Both the position numbers and the translations under genes were made by a program. The notes under the pieces were generated by a model that was not told where the DNA came from, did not search any database, and was given only the letters and a program-made list of their open reading frames with translations. A stretch of DNA of 64,000 nt. It comes from JBCBCP01 sp039817385. GTDB lineage: Bacteria; Pseudomonadota; Alphaproteobacteria; Rhodobacterales; Rhodobacteraceae. The DNA lies in assembly GCA_039817385.1 (NCBI GenBank), contig JBCBVY010000002.1, forward strand, positions 248,001-312,000, given 5' to 3'. Positions 7,967 through 16,817 of the stretch are shown one piece after another; position 1 is the first letter of the stretch, and every line of letters begins with the position of its first letter.

Positions 7967-8985
7967 ACGGGGCGGCGGCGCAGTGTTTCGCCGTAGCTGA
8001 TCTTGGGCGTGAGGGTAATCTTGCTGGGCGCGGCGCCATCTGCGTGGTCGCGAATGATCTCTGCCGCTGCGATGCCGATCTCCCGGCGGCAGGCGTCCAT
8101 CGTGGCGAGGCGGCGGGGCAGACCTTGCAGCAGTTCCACCCCGTTGAACCCGGCCAGCCCGATCTGTCCCGGCACGTCGATGCCCTGATCCAGCAGGTAC
8201 AAAAGGCCCCCGGCCCCGATCATGTCGTTGGAGTAATAAAGAAAATCCAGCTCCGGCGTGCGTTCCAGCATCTGCGCCGTCATCTCGCGCCCTTTGGCAA
8301 GGGCCGATCCGCCCGAGTAGAAATCCCGGTCCATGATCTCGATCCCGGCTTTGGCAAGGCCCTCGGTCAGCCCTTCGAACCGCTTCCGCGCGCGGTGATC
8401 GAGCGGCATTTTCGTGCCCATGAAGCCGATGTTGCGATAGCCCTGCTTGAGGATCGCGCGCGCCATCTCCAGCCCGGCGCGGCGGTGCGAGATGCCCACC
8501 ATGCTGTCCACGCAGCGCCCATCGGTGTCCATGATCTCCACCACGGGAATGCCCGCATTCTGCAGCATTGCGCGGGCAGCGTCCGAATGCTCCAGCCCCG
8601 CGATGATCACGCCCGAAGGCCGCCAGGAGAGCATCTCGTAAAGGACTTTTTCCTCTTTCTCCGGCAGATAATCCGTCACGCCCACAACCGCTTGCAGCGG
8701 CGTATCGTCAAGGACGGAGTTGATACCGCCCAGCACCTCCGGGAAGACGAGGTTCGATAGGGACGGGATGATGACGGCCACAAGGTTGACGCGCTGCGAG
8801 GCGAGCGATCCGGCGATCTGGTTGGGCACGTAGCCAAGCGTCTTCGCCGCCTCCAGCACCTTCTCCCGCGTCGCCGCGCTTACATCGCCGCGCCCGCGCA
8901 GCACCCGGCTGACGGTCATTTCAGAGACGCCCGAGGCTTCGGACACGTCACGCAATGTAAGGGGGCGTGCGGGCCGCTGCGTCAC
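7963..8985 (-). CDS. LacI-family transcriptional regulator (GntR-of-gluconate type)
   Basis: 340 residues. The N-terminal LacI helix-turn-helix is clear (LTLRDVSEASGVSEMTVSR at about 9-27, hinge region LGYVPNQIAGSLASQR), followed by a periplasmic-binding-protein-like effector domain (VNLVAVIIPSLSNLVFPEV, SNDMIGAGGLLYLL, GLAGFNGVELL). Sequence style resembles regulators of gluconate and sugar-acid use. It is the promoter-proximal gene of the seven-gene operon ending at 1766, so it likely autoregulates that operon in response to a sugar acid or related ligand. The effector and operator are not identifiable from sequence. Confidence 0.88.
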   Translation of the reverse strand: MTQRPARPLTLRDVSEASGVSEMTVSRVLRGRGDVSAATREKVLEAAKTLGYVPNQIAGSLASQRVNLVAVIIPSLSNLVFPEVLGGINSVLDDTPLQAVVGVTDYLPEKEEKVLYEMLSWRPSGVIIAGLEHSDAARAMLQNAGIPVVEIMDTDGRCVDSMVGISHRRAGLEMARAILKQGYRNIGFMGTKMPLDHRARKRFEGLTEGLAKAGIEIMDRDFYSGGSALAKGREMTAQMLERTPELDFLYYSNDMIGAGGLLYLLDQGIDVPGQIGLAGFNGVELLQGLPRRLATMDACRREIGIAAAEIIRDHADGAAPSKITLTPKISYGETLRRRPV

Positions 8986-9095
8986 GATTGGAGCCTTAGC
9001 AGATACATGGTGACAGTTAGCCCTACCAGCCGCGCCTGATCAAGGGGTTGGCGGGTGACAGTGCGCCGCGCAGCGTCTAGGTTACACGCAATCGC

Positions 9096-9172
9096 GGCCC
9101 CGTGGCTCAACTGGATAGAGCAGCCCCCTCCTAAGGGGCAGGTTGCAGGTTCGAATCCTGCCGGGGTCGCCA
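9096..9172 (+). tRNA. tRNA-Arg (anticodon CCT)
   Basis: A 77-nt cloverleaf: acceptor GGCCCCG/CGGGGTC, anticodon stem GCCCC/GGGGC with loop CTCCTAA (anticodon CCT), T arm TGCAGG-TTCGAAT-CCTGC, discriminator G and encoded CCA at 9170-9172. It reads AGG, a rare codon in such GC-rich genomes. Confidence 0.95.
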
Positions 9173-9181
9173 TTTTGCGGG

Positions 9182-10501
9182 TCAGGCGGCCTTTGGCGGC
9201 GCGATTTGGAACCCGTACTCCCGGCACGTCTGAATTAGCGCGTCGTATATCGGAGCGAACATGTCGTGCTCGCGCCCCAGATCGTTCATCTGCCACCAGT
9301 CCTTGGCCACATCATAAAGCTGGGTCGAGCCGTCCTCGTAGCGGATCAGGCGATACTTGCCCTTGCGGATACCGACGCTATCGCCGTGGAACGTGGGGAT
9401 CACGCGGCCCGGCAGGCGCCCGCCTTCGACCACGGGGCGCAGGGACTGGCCGGCGCAACCCTCCAGCGGTGGCAGGCCGGCGTAGTCCATAACCGTTGGC
9501 CCGACATCCAGAACGGCGGAGGGGTCGGTGATGTTCTTGCCCTCGGCCCGTTCGGGGTCGTGGATGATGAACGGCACGTTCGCCACCTGCTCCCACAGGG
9601 TGCTTTTGCGGTAGCGGTTGCGCTCACCGAGGTGAAAGCCGTGGTCGGCCAGCAAGATAACAACCGTGTTGTCCGCATGGCGCGACGCTTTCAGGGCGTC
9701 CCAAACGGTGCCAAGGTGGTGGTCCACATGGCTGAGCGCAGAAAAGTAGTTGCGCACACTTTTCTTCCAATAGCGCGTGCGCCCGGTGTCAAAGTTTTCG
9801 ACCATGTGCGTGTCGGCAAAGGCATTCTTGTCCCCGCCGCCGCGCCATGCGCCGGGCTTGCGGAAGTTGTCGAGGTCGTATTGCGTCTTGAATCGTTTGG
9901 GGGTGATGAACGGGCCGTGGGGGCCGTAAAAGCCGACCTCGCGGTAGAAGGGGGCGTCGCTCTCGTATTCGTCAAAGAAGCGCACGGCGGAGGCTGCGGC
10001 GTTCGCGTCGTGGAACTTTTCATCGTCCTCAGGCTCGGTCGTGGCCACGCCGCCCCTGTGCCCGCCAAAGAGCGTGCGGGGCCGCCCCTTGGGCAGTTGC
10101 CAGTCGATGCGGAACGGCTTGCGTGCGTCCGAATAGAGCACGTCATGGATTTCGGGCGGCAAAGGCCGGAACCCGTGATGGACCTTCCCGCCAGAGGAGC
10201 AGAAATACCCGGCCTCTTTCAGCTTGTAGGGCCACATCTCTGTGGGGCTGATCTTTGAAAAGACCGAGGTGCGGTTGTCAAACACGCCCAGTTGGTGCGG
10301 GGTCTTGCCCGACATGAAACTGGACCGGGACGGCCCGCAGATCGGGGCCTGGCAAAACGCGCTTTTGAACGATGCGCTTTCAAGGCAAATCCGGTCGAGG
10401 TTGGGGGTTTGCAGTGGCTCGCGAAAGACGGTCTTGTACTTCCAGAACGCCACGGCGTCGTCAAAGCTGACCAACAGGATGTTCTTGCGTTTGGGCGCCA
10501 T
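9182..10501 (-). CDS. Sulfatase (formylglycine type, iduronate-2-sulfatase-like)
   Basis: 439 residues of the alkaline phosphatase superfamily. The formylglycine motif is intact: C55-G-P-S-R59, followed by SSFMSGKTP. Metal-binding residues appear in the N-terminal VSFDD and in LLADHGFHLGE, and HGPFITP is also family-typical. There is no signal peptide, so it should act in the cytoplasm unless exported another way. Overall style (WPYKLKEAGYFCSSGGKVHH, STLWEQVANVPFIIHDP) resembles iduronate-2-sulfatase or choline-sulfatase-like enzymes. It lies downstream of the pca genes on the same strand with a 103-base gap, so it may be a separate unit. The substrate is unknown, and no formylglycine-generating enzyme gene is in view. 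Confidence 0.87.
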   Translation of the reverse strand: MAPKRKNILLVSFDDAVAFWKYKTVFREPLQTPNLDRICLESASFKSAFCQAPICGPSRSSFMSGKTPHQLGVFDNRTSVFSKISPTEMWPYKLKEAGYFCSSGGKVHHGFRPLPPEIHDVLYSDARKPFRIDWQLPKGRPRTLFGGHRGGVATTEPEDDEKFHDANAAASAVRFFDEYESDAPFYREVGFYGPHGPFITPKRFKTQYDLDNFRKPGAWRGGGDKNAFADTHMVENFDTGRTRYWKKSVRNYFSALSHVDHHLGTVWDALKASRHADNTVVILLADHGFHLGERNRYRKSTLWEQVANVPFIIHDPERAEGKNITDPSAVLDVGPTVMDYAGLPPLEGCAGQSLRPVVEGGRLPGRVIPTFHGDSVGIRKGKYRLIRYEDGSTQLYDVAKDWWQMNDLGREHDMFAPIYDALIQTCREYGFQIAPPKAA

Positions 10502-10604
10502 AGGCTATGCTCGGGTTGCTTGGGGTGCAGGATCTGTCGCCCCGCTATGCGTCCTTCTTAGCCTGCGCGGCCCCCTCGTGCCAAGCGGCAGTCAGCCCCT
10601 CGGG

Positions 10605-11210
10605 TCAAAGCTCAAAAAAGATCGTCTCGTCAGGGCCCTGCAAGTGGATGTCGAAGCTGTATTGCCCCGGGGCGGTCGCCTTGGCCATCAGGGTCGGTAC
10701 ACGGACCTGATGTTCGATCCGCGACAGGATCGGATCGGCGGCGTTTGCCTCTGCCTCGTCCTCGAAATAGATGCGTGTCGACAGGCCAAGGTTGATGCCC
10801 CGGGCCACGATCCAAAGGTGCGCGTGCGGCGCGTGCAGATGGCCATCTGGTGCTGCAACGGCGCCGGGTTTTATCGTTTCGAACGTGTACGTGCCCGTCG
10901 CCATGTCCGTCGCGCAGCGGCCCCAGCCGGTCACCGCAGGGTCGACGCCGTCCTGACCGGGGTAGCGGCCCGCGGCATCCGCCTGCCACAGCTCAAGCAG
11001 CGCATCGCGCAGGGGCGTGCCGGTGCCGTCCAGGACCCGGCCCGTTATCGTAATCTGTTCGCCTTTTGCATTGGCCCCGGCGATCTGCGTGCCAAGGTCG
11101 GACGGGTACACGCCGCTGATCCCGCTGAAGCAGGGCGTGAGGCCGATATGCACATAGGGCCCCGCGGTCTGGCTGGGGCTTTCCTTTAGCCGGTCGATCT
11201 TTTGCACCAT
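10605..11210 (-). CDS. pcaG: Protocatechuate 3,4-dioxygenase alpha subunit
   Basis: 201 residues from the ATG at 11210, one base after the pcaH stop; the frame extending to 11330 overlaps pcaH and is not used. The intradiol dioxygenase fold shows in SQTAGPYVHIGL, ITGRVLDGTGTPLRDALLELWQADAAGRY, HAPHAHLWIVARGIN and TRIYFEDE. With PcaH it forms the iron(III) enzyme that opens protocatechuate to 3-carboxy-cis,cis-muconate. The alpha chain does not supply the iron ligands. It is the last gene of pobA-pcaC-pcaH-pcaG. Confidence 0.94.
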   Translation of the reverse strand: MVQKIDRLKESPSQTAGPYVHIGLTPCFSGISGVYPSDLGTQIAGANAKGEQITITGRVLDGTGTPLRDALLELWQADAAGRYPGQDGVDPAVTGWGRCATDMATGTYTFETIKPGAVAAPDGHLHAPHAHLWIVARGINLGLSTRIYFEDEAEANAADPILSRIEHQVRVPTLMAKATAPGQYSFDIHLQGPDETIFFEL

Positions 11211-11211
11211 G

Positions 11212-11934
11212 TCACAGCCCCTCCATCCGGTTTTCGAACAGCGTCTGGCGGCGCCCGCGCAGGACGATGTCGAACTTGTAGGCGCGGGCGTCCATCGGTA
11301 CCGTGGCGTCCACGTCGAGCGCGGCGACAAGTGTTTCTATGCCCTGCCGCGTGGGGATGGTGCCCACGATGGGACAGCGCCAGATCATCGGGTCGCCTTC
11401 AAAATACATCTGCGTGATCAGCCGCTGGCCCCAGGCGGGGCCGAAGATGGAAAAGTGGATGTGCGCCGGGCGCCAGTCGTTCGGGCCATTCGGCCAGGGG
11501 TAGGGGCCCGGCTGGATCGTGCGGAACTCATACCGGCCTTCAGAGTCGGTGATGACCCGTCCGCACCCGGCGAAGTTCGGGTCAAGCGGCGCAATATAGG
11601 CTTCCTTTGCATGGCGATAGCGCCCGCCTGCATTGGCCTGCCAAACCTCGACCAGGGCGTTTGGCACGCCCCGTCCGGTTTCGTCCAGCACCCGGCCATA
11701 GACGATGATCCGTGGGCCGATCGCGCTTTGCCCTTCGGCGGCAAAGTTGTGGATCAGGTCCGCATCGCGCGGGCCAAGACGTGCGCGGTCGAATACGGGG
11801 CCGTATTGTTCACCAGCACCTGCGGGGATCGCCAGCGGGGCTGCCTGCGGGCTGCGTTTGACGGAGGTTTTGTAAAGCGGCGTCAGCGCGGGCGGGTGCC
11901 AGCTGCGGTCACGGGGAAAGAGGCCTTGGCTCAT
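11212..11934 (-). CDS. pcaH: Protocatechuate 3,4-dioxygenase beta subunit
   Basis: 240 residues, with the four iron ligands all visible: Y106 (GGRYRHAKE), Y145 (GPYPWPN), H158 and H160 (RPAHIHFS). The family motif VYGRVLDETGRGVPNALVEVWQAN precedes them. With PcaG it catalyses intradiol cleavage of protocatechuate, the ring-opening step of the beta-ketoadipate pathway. Start ATG at 11934 overlaps the pcaC stop (ATGA), so translation is likely coupled. Confidence 0.96.
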   Translation of the reverse strand: MSQGLFPRDRSWHPPALTPLYKTSVKRSPQAAPLAIPAGAGEQYGPVFDRARLGPRDADLIHNFAAEGQSAIGPRIIVYGRVLDETGRGVPNALVEVWQANAGGRYRHAKEAYIAPLDPNFAGCGRVITDSEGRYEFRTIQPGPYPWPNGPNDWRPAHIHFSIFGPAWGQRLITQMYFEGDPMIWRCPIVGTIPTRQGIETLVAALDVDATVPMDARAYKFDIVLRGRRQTLFENRMEGL

Positions 11935-12305
11935 GTCTCCTCCATCTCGGCATAGGTCTTCTTGGCGATGGCGAGCGCCCGGTTGGCGCGCGGCACCCCG
12001 GCGTAGATCGCTACGTGCTGCAGCGCCTCGATCACGTCCTGTTTGTTGGCCCCGGTGCGCGCGGTGGCGCGGATGTGCATGGGCAGCTCTTCGAAATTGC
12101 CAAGCGCGGCGAGCAGGGCGATGGTCAGCATCGAGCGCTCGCGCCGGCTGATCGCGTCAGAGGCCCAGACGGTGCCCCAAGCCCCTTCGGTGATCAGCTC
12201 CTGAAAGGCGTCGTCAAGGTCTGTGCGGTTTGCCTGCGCCCGGTCAACATGGGCGTCGCCCAGAACTGCGCGGCGGACCGCGTCGCCTGTGTCTTTCCGG
12301 CTCAA
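11931..12305 (-). CDS. pcaC: 4-Carboxymuconolactone decarboxylase
   Basis: 124 residues, the usual single-domain PcaC size. The CMD fold is shown by TEGAWGTVWASDAISRRERSM, ALLAALGNFEELPMHIRATARTG and DVIEALQHVAIYAGVPRANRAL. It decarboxylates 4-carboxymuconolactone to beta-ketoadipate enol-lactone. The enzyme acting before it (PcaB cycloisomerase) and the one after it (PcaD hydrolase) are not encoded in this window. It overlaps pobA upstream and pcaH downstream, both as ATGA. Confidence 0.94.
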   Translation of the reverse strand: MSRKDTGDAVRRAVLGDAHVDRAQANRTDLDDAFQELITEGAWGTVWASDAISRRERSMLTIALLAALGNFEELPMHIRATARTGANKQDVIEALQHVAIYAGVPRANRALAIAKKTYAEMEET

Positions 12306-13471
12306 TACGGTAGCCCCACATAATTCTGTGCCAGCACCGCCTGCGCCGCGTCAGATTGGGCGAGGAAGGCCAGCTCACTGTCCTGCATCCGCGCGTCGAA
12401 CTCCGACTGGCCCGGAAAGCGGTGCATGAGCGAAGTAAACCACCAGCTGAACCGTTCGGTCTTCCAGACCCGCGCGAGGGCCTTTTCCGAATACGTGTCG
12501 AGGCCGCGGGGGTCGCCATCCACGTAATGCGCGCGCATGCCTTGCCAGAGGTAATGCACGTCTGACGCAGCGGTGTTCAGCCCCTTGGCCCCGGTCGGCG
12601 GCACAATATGGGCGGCATCCCCGCATAGGAACAGACGGCCCCAGCGCATCGGCTCGCAGACAAAGGAGCGCAGCGGGGCGATGGACTTCTCGATGCTCGG
12701 CCCGGTGACAAGGCTGTCCGCGGCCGCATCCGGGATCCGGCAGCGCAGCTCCTCCCAGAACCGGTCATCCGACCATTTCTGCGGATCGTCCCCCGCGGCG
12801 CATTGCACGTAGTAGCGTGACAGGTTCGCGTTCCGCATCGAACACAGGGCAAAGCCCCGGTCGGAGGCGGCATAAATCAGCTCGTGATCTACCGGTGGCG
12901 TTTCGCTCAGCACGCCCAGCCAGCCAAAAGGGTAGACCTTTTCGAACTCGCGCCGGACCGTGCCCGGGATCGTCTGGCGGGATGGCCCATGAAACCCGTC
13001 GCACCCCGCGATGAAGTCGCAATCGATCCGCTGTTCCGCGCCATCCTTGCGGTAGGTGACAAAAGGCGCGTCGCTGTCCACATCGTGCAGGGTGACGCCT
13101 TCAGCCTCGAACACCGTTTGCGCTCCCGCGGCGTGGCGCGCATTATAAAGGTCGCGGGTCACTTCCGTCTGGCCGTAGACGACGACCTTGTGATCGGTGT
13201 ACTTGGTGAAGTCGATGCGCAGCATCTGCCCGCCAAAGGCGATCAGCGTGCCGTCATGCGGGAAGCCTTCCCTGTGCAGCCGATCCGCAACGCCCGCCTC
13301 TTCCATCAGGCGGACAAGCCCCTGTTCCAGCACGCCCGCACGGATGCGGCCCAGCACGTAGTCCTGCGTGCGGCGCTCAAGGACGACCGCCTCGATGCCT
13401 TCCTTGTGCAGCAGCTGGCCCAGAAGCAGCCCGGACGGCCCGCCGCCGATGATGACAACCTGTGTGCGCAT
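12302..13471 (-). CDS. pobA: 4-Hydroxybenzoate 3-monooxygenase
   Basis: 389 residues of the class A flavoprotein hydroxylases. Seen: the FAD dinucleotide motif VVIIGGGPSGLLLGQLL at 5-21, the DG motif in FIAGCDGFHGPSR, the second FAD motif LFLCGDAAHIVPPTGAKGLN, and typical PobA segments (RIRAGVLEQGLV, SDVHYLW). It hydroxylates 4-hydroxybenzoate to protocatechuate using NAD(P)H and O2. It is the first gene of the operon feeding PcaHG. No PobR or PcaQ regulator gene is adjacent, unlike many relatives. Confidence 0.96.
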   Translation of the reverse strand: MRTQVVIIGGGPSGLLLGQLLHKEGIEAVVLERRTQDYVLGRIRAGVLEQGLVRLMEEAGVADRLHREGFPHDGTLIAFGGQMLRIDFTKYTDHKVVVYGQTEVTRDLYNARHAAGAQTVFEAEGVTLHDVDSDAPFVTYRKDGAEQRIDCDFIAGCDGFHGPSRQTIPGTVRREFEKVYPFGWLGVLSETPPVDHELIYAASDRGFALCSMRNANLSRYYVQCAAGDDPQKWSDDRFWEELRCRIPDAAADSLVTGPSIEKSIAPLRSFVCEPMRWGRLFLCGDAAHIVPPTGAKGLNTAASDVHYLWQGMRAHYVDGDPRGLDTYSEKALARVWKTERFSWWFTSLMHRFPGQSEFDARMQDSELAFLAQSDAAQAVLAQNYVGLPY

Positions 13472-13518
13472 GTCTCCTCCTGCGGGCAGTCAAGCAGCAG
13501 GGGCGCCGCGGTGCAAGC

Positions 13519-15018
13519 TCAGCTTTCCGGGGCGCAGCCGCCGTCAGCGCTGCGTTTGGCGATCCATGCGTCCAGTCCGGCCAGCTTGCCTGCGTCGATG
13601 TCCGGGCCGGGCTGCTCCAGCGTCCGTTGCCAGATGCCTGTTGCCCGCGCGGTTGCGTCCAGCGCGCCGCGGTCCTGGAACGTGCCGAAGTTTGAGAAAT
13701 CCGCGACCAGCGGGTCATAAAACGCCGTCTGATACCGCTCCATCGTGTGCGCGGCGCCAAAGAAGTGCCCGCCCGGGTCAACGTCCCGCAGGGCGTCGAT
13801 GGCGGTGTCGACATCCGTCTCGGTGCAAAGCTCCGCCACCTGTTGCAGCACCTCAAGGTCGGTGATCAGCTTTTCATAAGACACGGTCAGCCCGCCCTCC
13901 AGCCAGCCTGCGCTGTGCAGGATAACGCTCGCCCCGGCCAGCAGGCAGCCCCACGTGCCGAACTGGGTTTCCTGCGCGGCCTGCACATCGGGCACGGCGG
14001 CGGCGGTGCCAGAGGCGCAGCGCCACGGCAGCCCGATGCGGCGCGCGAGCTGCCCGGCCAGAAGCGAGGCCTTGAAATGCTCGGGCGTGCCAAAGACCGG
14101 CGCGCCCGACTTCATGTCGACGTTGGAGGTGAAGGTGCCGTAGCACACCGGCGCCCCCGGTTTTGCAAGCTGCGCCAGCGTCACGGCGGCCAGCGCTTCG
14201 GCATGGCTGAGCGTCATGGCCCCCACCACTGTCACCGGCGCCATCGCCCCCATCAGCGTGAAGGGCGTGATGAACGCGACCTGCCCCCAGCGGGCAAAAT
14301 CGATGATCCCCTGCGCCATCGGCACGTCGATCTGGCGGGGGGAGTTGGTGTTGATCACGGTGTAGCAGCGGGTCTGCGCCTTGAAATCCTCGGCCCCCAG
14401 CCCCTGAAACAGCGACAGCATCTCGAAGCATTCCTCGACTTGCCCGCGCCCGCGCGCATAGACAAAGGGCGTCTTATCCGTCAGCGCCATCTGCCAGCGC
14501 GTCATGGCATAGTGGCGCAGGTGCAGGGGCACGTCCTGCGGCTCCACCAGTGGCGGCATGATGTGTAGCACGTCAAACGCCTGGGTCAGCTGCACCAGTT
14601 CCTTGAAGTCTGTCAGGGTGCCGGGGCGCCGACCACGCACAAGGTCCGTGGCGTGTGGGGCGCCTGCGCCGGGCTGAAAGACCATGTTGCCCAGCTTCAG
14701 CGTCACGTCCCGCTGGCGCGCACCGGCGGCGACAGGGATCTCGCGCGGGGCGGTGGCGAGGGCGGCCTGAACGATCTCCCGCCCAATCCAAACCATCTCC
14801 TCCGCGTCGTCCACGCGCGCCCCGGCGGCCCGGAACAGATCGCGCGCTTCGGGGAGAAGAACCTTCAGGCCAAGGTCCTCCAGCACCTCAAGCCCGGCCA
14901 TGTGGATGGCTTCAAGCCGGTCGTCCGAGACAAGGTTCATCACCGGGAACGGGCTTTGCAGTTGCCGGTAATTTGTCTCGCGCGTGGCGGGGGCGGATCG
15001 GGTGCGGCGGCGCGCCAA
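13519..15018 (-). CDS. Trimethylamine methyltransferase-family protein (MttB superfamily, no pyrrolysine)
   Basis: 499 residues of the MttB/COG5598 family. Recognisable segments include MAGLEVLEDLGLKVLLPEAR, FVYARGRGQVEECFEML, INTNSPRQIDVPMAQGIIDFARWGQ and HSAGWLEGGLTVSYEKLITDLEVLQ. There is no in-frame amber codon, so it is a non-pyrrolysine homologue like those acting on glycine betaine or other quaternary amines. The start is TTG at 15018, preceded by AAGGA seven bases upstream. No corrinoid protein, reductive activator or methylcorrinoid:THF transferase gene lies nearby, so its methyl acceptor is unclear. Many such solitary copies occur in Rhodobacteraceae. Confidence 0.85.
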   Translation of the reverse strand: MARRRTRSAPATRETNYRQLQSPFPVMNLVSDDRLEAIHMAGLEVLEDLGLKVLLPEARDLFRAAGARVDDAEEMVWIGREIVQAALATAPREIPVAAGARQRDVTLKLGNMVFQPGAGAPHATDLVRGRRPGTLTDFKELVQLTQAFDVLHIMPPLVEPQDVPLHLRHYAMTRWQMALTDKTPFVYARGRGQVEECFEMLSLFQGLGAEDFKAQTRCYTVINTNSPRQIDVPMAQGIIDFARWGQVAFITPFTLMGAMAPVTVVGAMTLSHAEALAAVTLAQLAKPGAPVCYGTFTSNVDMKSGAPVFGTPEHFKASLLAGQLARRIGLPWRCASGTAAAVPDVQAAQETQFGTWGCLLAGASVILHSAGWLEGGLTVSYEKLITDLEVLQQVAELCTETDVDTAIDALRDVDPGGHFFGAAHTMERYQTAFYDPLVADFSNFGTFQDRGALDATARATGIWQRTLEQPGPDIDAGKLAGLDAWIAKRSADGGCAPES

Positions 15019-15142
15019 GGTCTGTTCCTTCTTGAGTGATTCCCCGCGACGCTAGCACGGCCGCAGGCCCGCAAATGCCGATAACCGACATTGTGCGATG
15101 GAAGCCCCGGGTTTGCTCCGCTACAACATGCGGGCCTTTGTT

Positions 15143-16807
15143 ATGGAGCCGACGCGCTTGAAACAGACCCTTCGCACCGCCGCTCTGCCTGCCCTGATCG
15201 TTGCCGCGATCTGCGTGTTGCCGCAGGTCGGTGTGTTGGTCGCGGCGCTGTCGGGCAGTCTGGATACGCTGCGCGGGCTCGCTGATACGGTGCTGTGGCG
15301 CTATGCGGGCACGACGCTGGCGCTGGTCGTTCTGGTTGGTACAGGCACAACGCTGGTCGGGACGGGCGCGGCGTGGCTGGTCGTGACGCGCGACTTTCCC
15401 GGGCGGCGGGTGCTTGAGGTGCTGCTCGTCGTGCCGCTGGCCTTTCCGGCCTATGTGCTGGCCTACGCCTATACCCACATCCTCGATCACCCCGGCATTG
15501 TGCAAAGCACGCTGCGCGATGTGATGGGATGGGGCCCGCGGGATTACTGGTTCCCGGAAATCCGTTCCCTTGGCGGGGCGGCGGCGATGCTGACGCTGGT
15601 GCTGTATCCCTATGTCTACCTGCTGGCGCGAGCGACGTTCAAACTGCAAGCGGCGACGCCGTACTATGCCGCACTGTCGCTGGGCCAGTCGCCACTGGGT
15701 GCGTTCCTGCGGGTGTCGCTGCCGATGGCGCGGCCCGCGATTGCGGCGGGCGCGTTGCTGGCGGTGATGGAGACAATTGCCGATTTCGGCACCGTCGCCC
15801 ATTTCGGCGTGCAGACCTTTTCAACCGGTATTTACACCAGTTGGTTTTCCATGTTCGACCGCGCCGCGGCGGCGCAGCTCGCGCTGGGGCTCTTGGCCTT
15901 TGCGCTGCTGCTCGCGGGGCTGGAGCGGATCAGCCGGGGACAGGCGCAGTTCGCGGCCAAGGGGCGGCAGGATGCGTTCCTGCGCCAGCCGCTCAGCCCG
16001 GTGCGCGCGTGGCTGGCCAGCGCCTTTTGCGCGGTGCCGGTCCTTCTGGGCGTGGTGATCCCGGTGATAGCCCTGGCCGCGATGGCGACGCAGTCGGAAC
16101 AATCGCTGCTCTCGCCCCGCTATGTGGCCTTCACGATGAACTCGCTACAGCTCGGGGTGATCGCGGCCTGCGTCACGGTCGGCGCGGCGGTTCTGCTGGG
16201 CACCTATCACCGGCTCGCGCGCTCGCGCCTGTCCAGCGCAGCGATGAATGTGTCGCGGATCGGCTACGCGGTGCCGGGCGGGGTGATCGCCGTTGGCCTG
16301 CTGGTGCCGCTTGCAGGGTTCGACAACTGGCTCGATGGCAGGATGGAGGCGTGGTTTGGCATTTCCACCGGGCTGCTGATCACCGGGTCGATCTGGCTGA
16401 TGATCACCGCCTACCTCATCCGCTTTATCGCAGCCGCCATCGGCGCCTATGAAGGCGGGCTAGAGACGGTCACTGGTAATGTCGACGCCGCCGCGCGGGT
16501 GTTGGGGCGCAGCGGTTGGGGCACGGTGAGGGACATCCACATCCCGATCCTGCGGCGCAGCCTGCTGACCGCCTTGCTGATCGTTTTTGTCGACACGATC
16601 AAGGAACTGCCTGCGACGCTGATCCTGCGCCCGTTCAACTTTGATACGCTGGCGGTGCAAGCCTTCCGCCTGGCCTCTGATGAACGGCTGGAGGGGGCAG
16701 CGGTGCCCAGCCTTGTGATCGCGGCCATCGGGCTGATCCCGGTGATCCTGCTTTGCCGTCAGATCGGAGAACGGCGCTTGCCCAAGGGGCGGGCTGCGAC
16801 CGCATAG
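15143..16807 (+). CDS. Iron(III)-type ABC transporter permease (two-module FbpB/AfuB-like)
   Basis: About 554 residues with two tandem binding-protein-dependent permease modules, roughly residues 50-280 and 320-540, each with about six hydrophobic segments. ATPase-contact EAA-like loops are visible: YYAALSLGQSPLGAFLRVSLPMARPAI in the first and AARVLGRSGWGTVRDIHIPILRRS in the second. This duplicated layout is typical of FbpB/AfuB iron permeases. I favour the ATG at 15143; ATG 15128 and an upstream ATG at 15098 are alternatives. No substrate-binding protein or ATPase gene flanks it, so it must work with components encoded elsewhere or be an orphan. Confidence 0.85.
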   Translation: MEPTRLKQTLRTAALPALIVAAICVLPQVGVLVAALSGSLDTLRGLADTVLWRYAGTTLALVVLVGTGTTLVGTGAAWLVVTRDFPGRRVLEVLLVVPLAFPAYVLAYAYTHILDHPGIVQSTLRDVMGWGPRDYWFPEIRSLGGAAAMLTLVLYPYVYLLARATFKLQAATPYYAALSLGQSPLGAFLRVSLPMARPAIAAGALLAVMETIADFGTVAHFGVQTFSTGIYTSWFSMFDRAAAAQLALGLLAFALLLAGLERISRGQAQFAAKGRQDAFLRQPLSPVRAWLASAFCAVPVLLGVVIPVIALAAMATQSEQSLLSPRYVAFTMNSLQLGVIAACVTVGAAVLLGTYHRLARSRLSSAAMNVSRIGYAVPGGVIAVGLLVPLAGFDNWLDGRMEAWFGISTGLLITGSIWLMITAYLIRFIAAAIGAYEGGLETVTGNVDAAARVLGRSGWGTVRDIHIPILRRSLLTALLIVFVDTIKELPATLILRPFNFDTLAVQAFRLASDERLEGAAVPSLVIAAIGLIPVILLCRQIGERRLPKGRAATA

Positions 16808-16817
16808 TGGGGTGATT

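Noticed and set aside
13519..15018. Possible pyrrolysine-containing MttB
   Set aside because: The ORF has no in-frame TAG, so it belongs to the non-pyrrolysine group.
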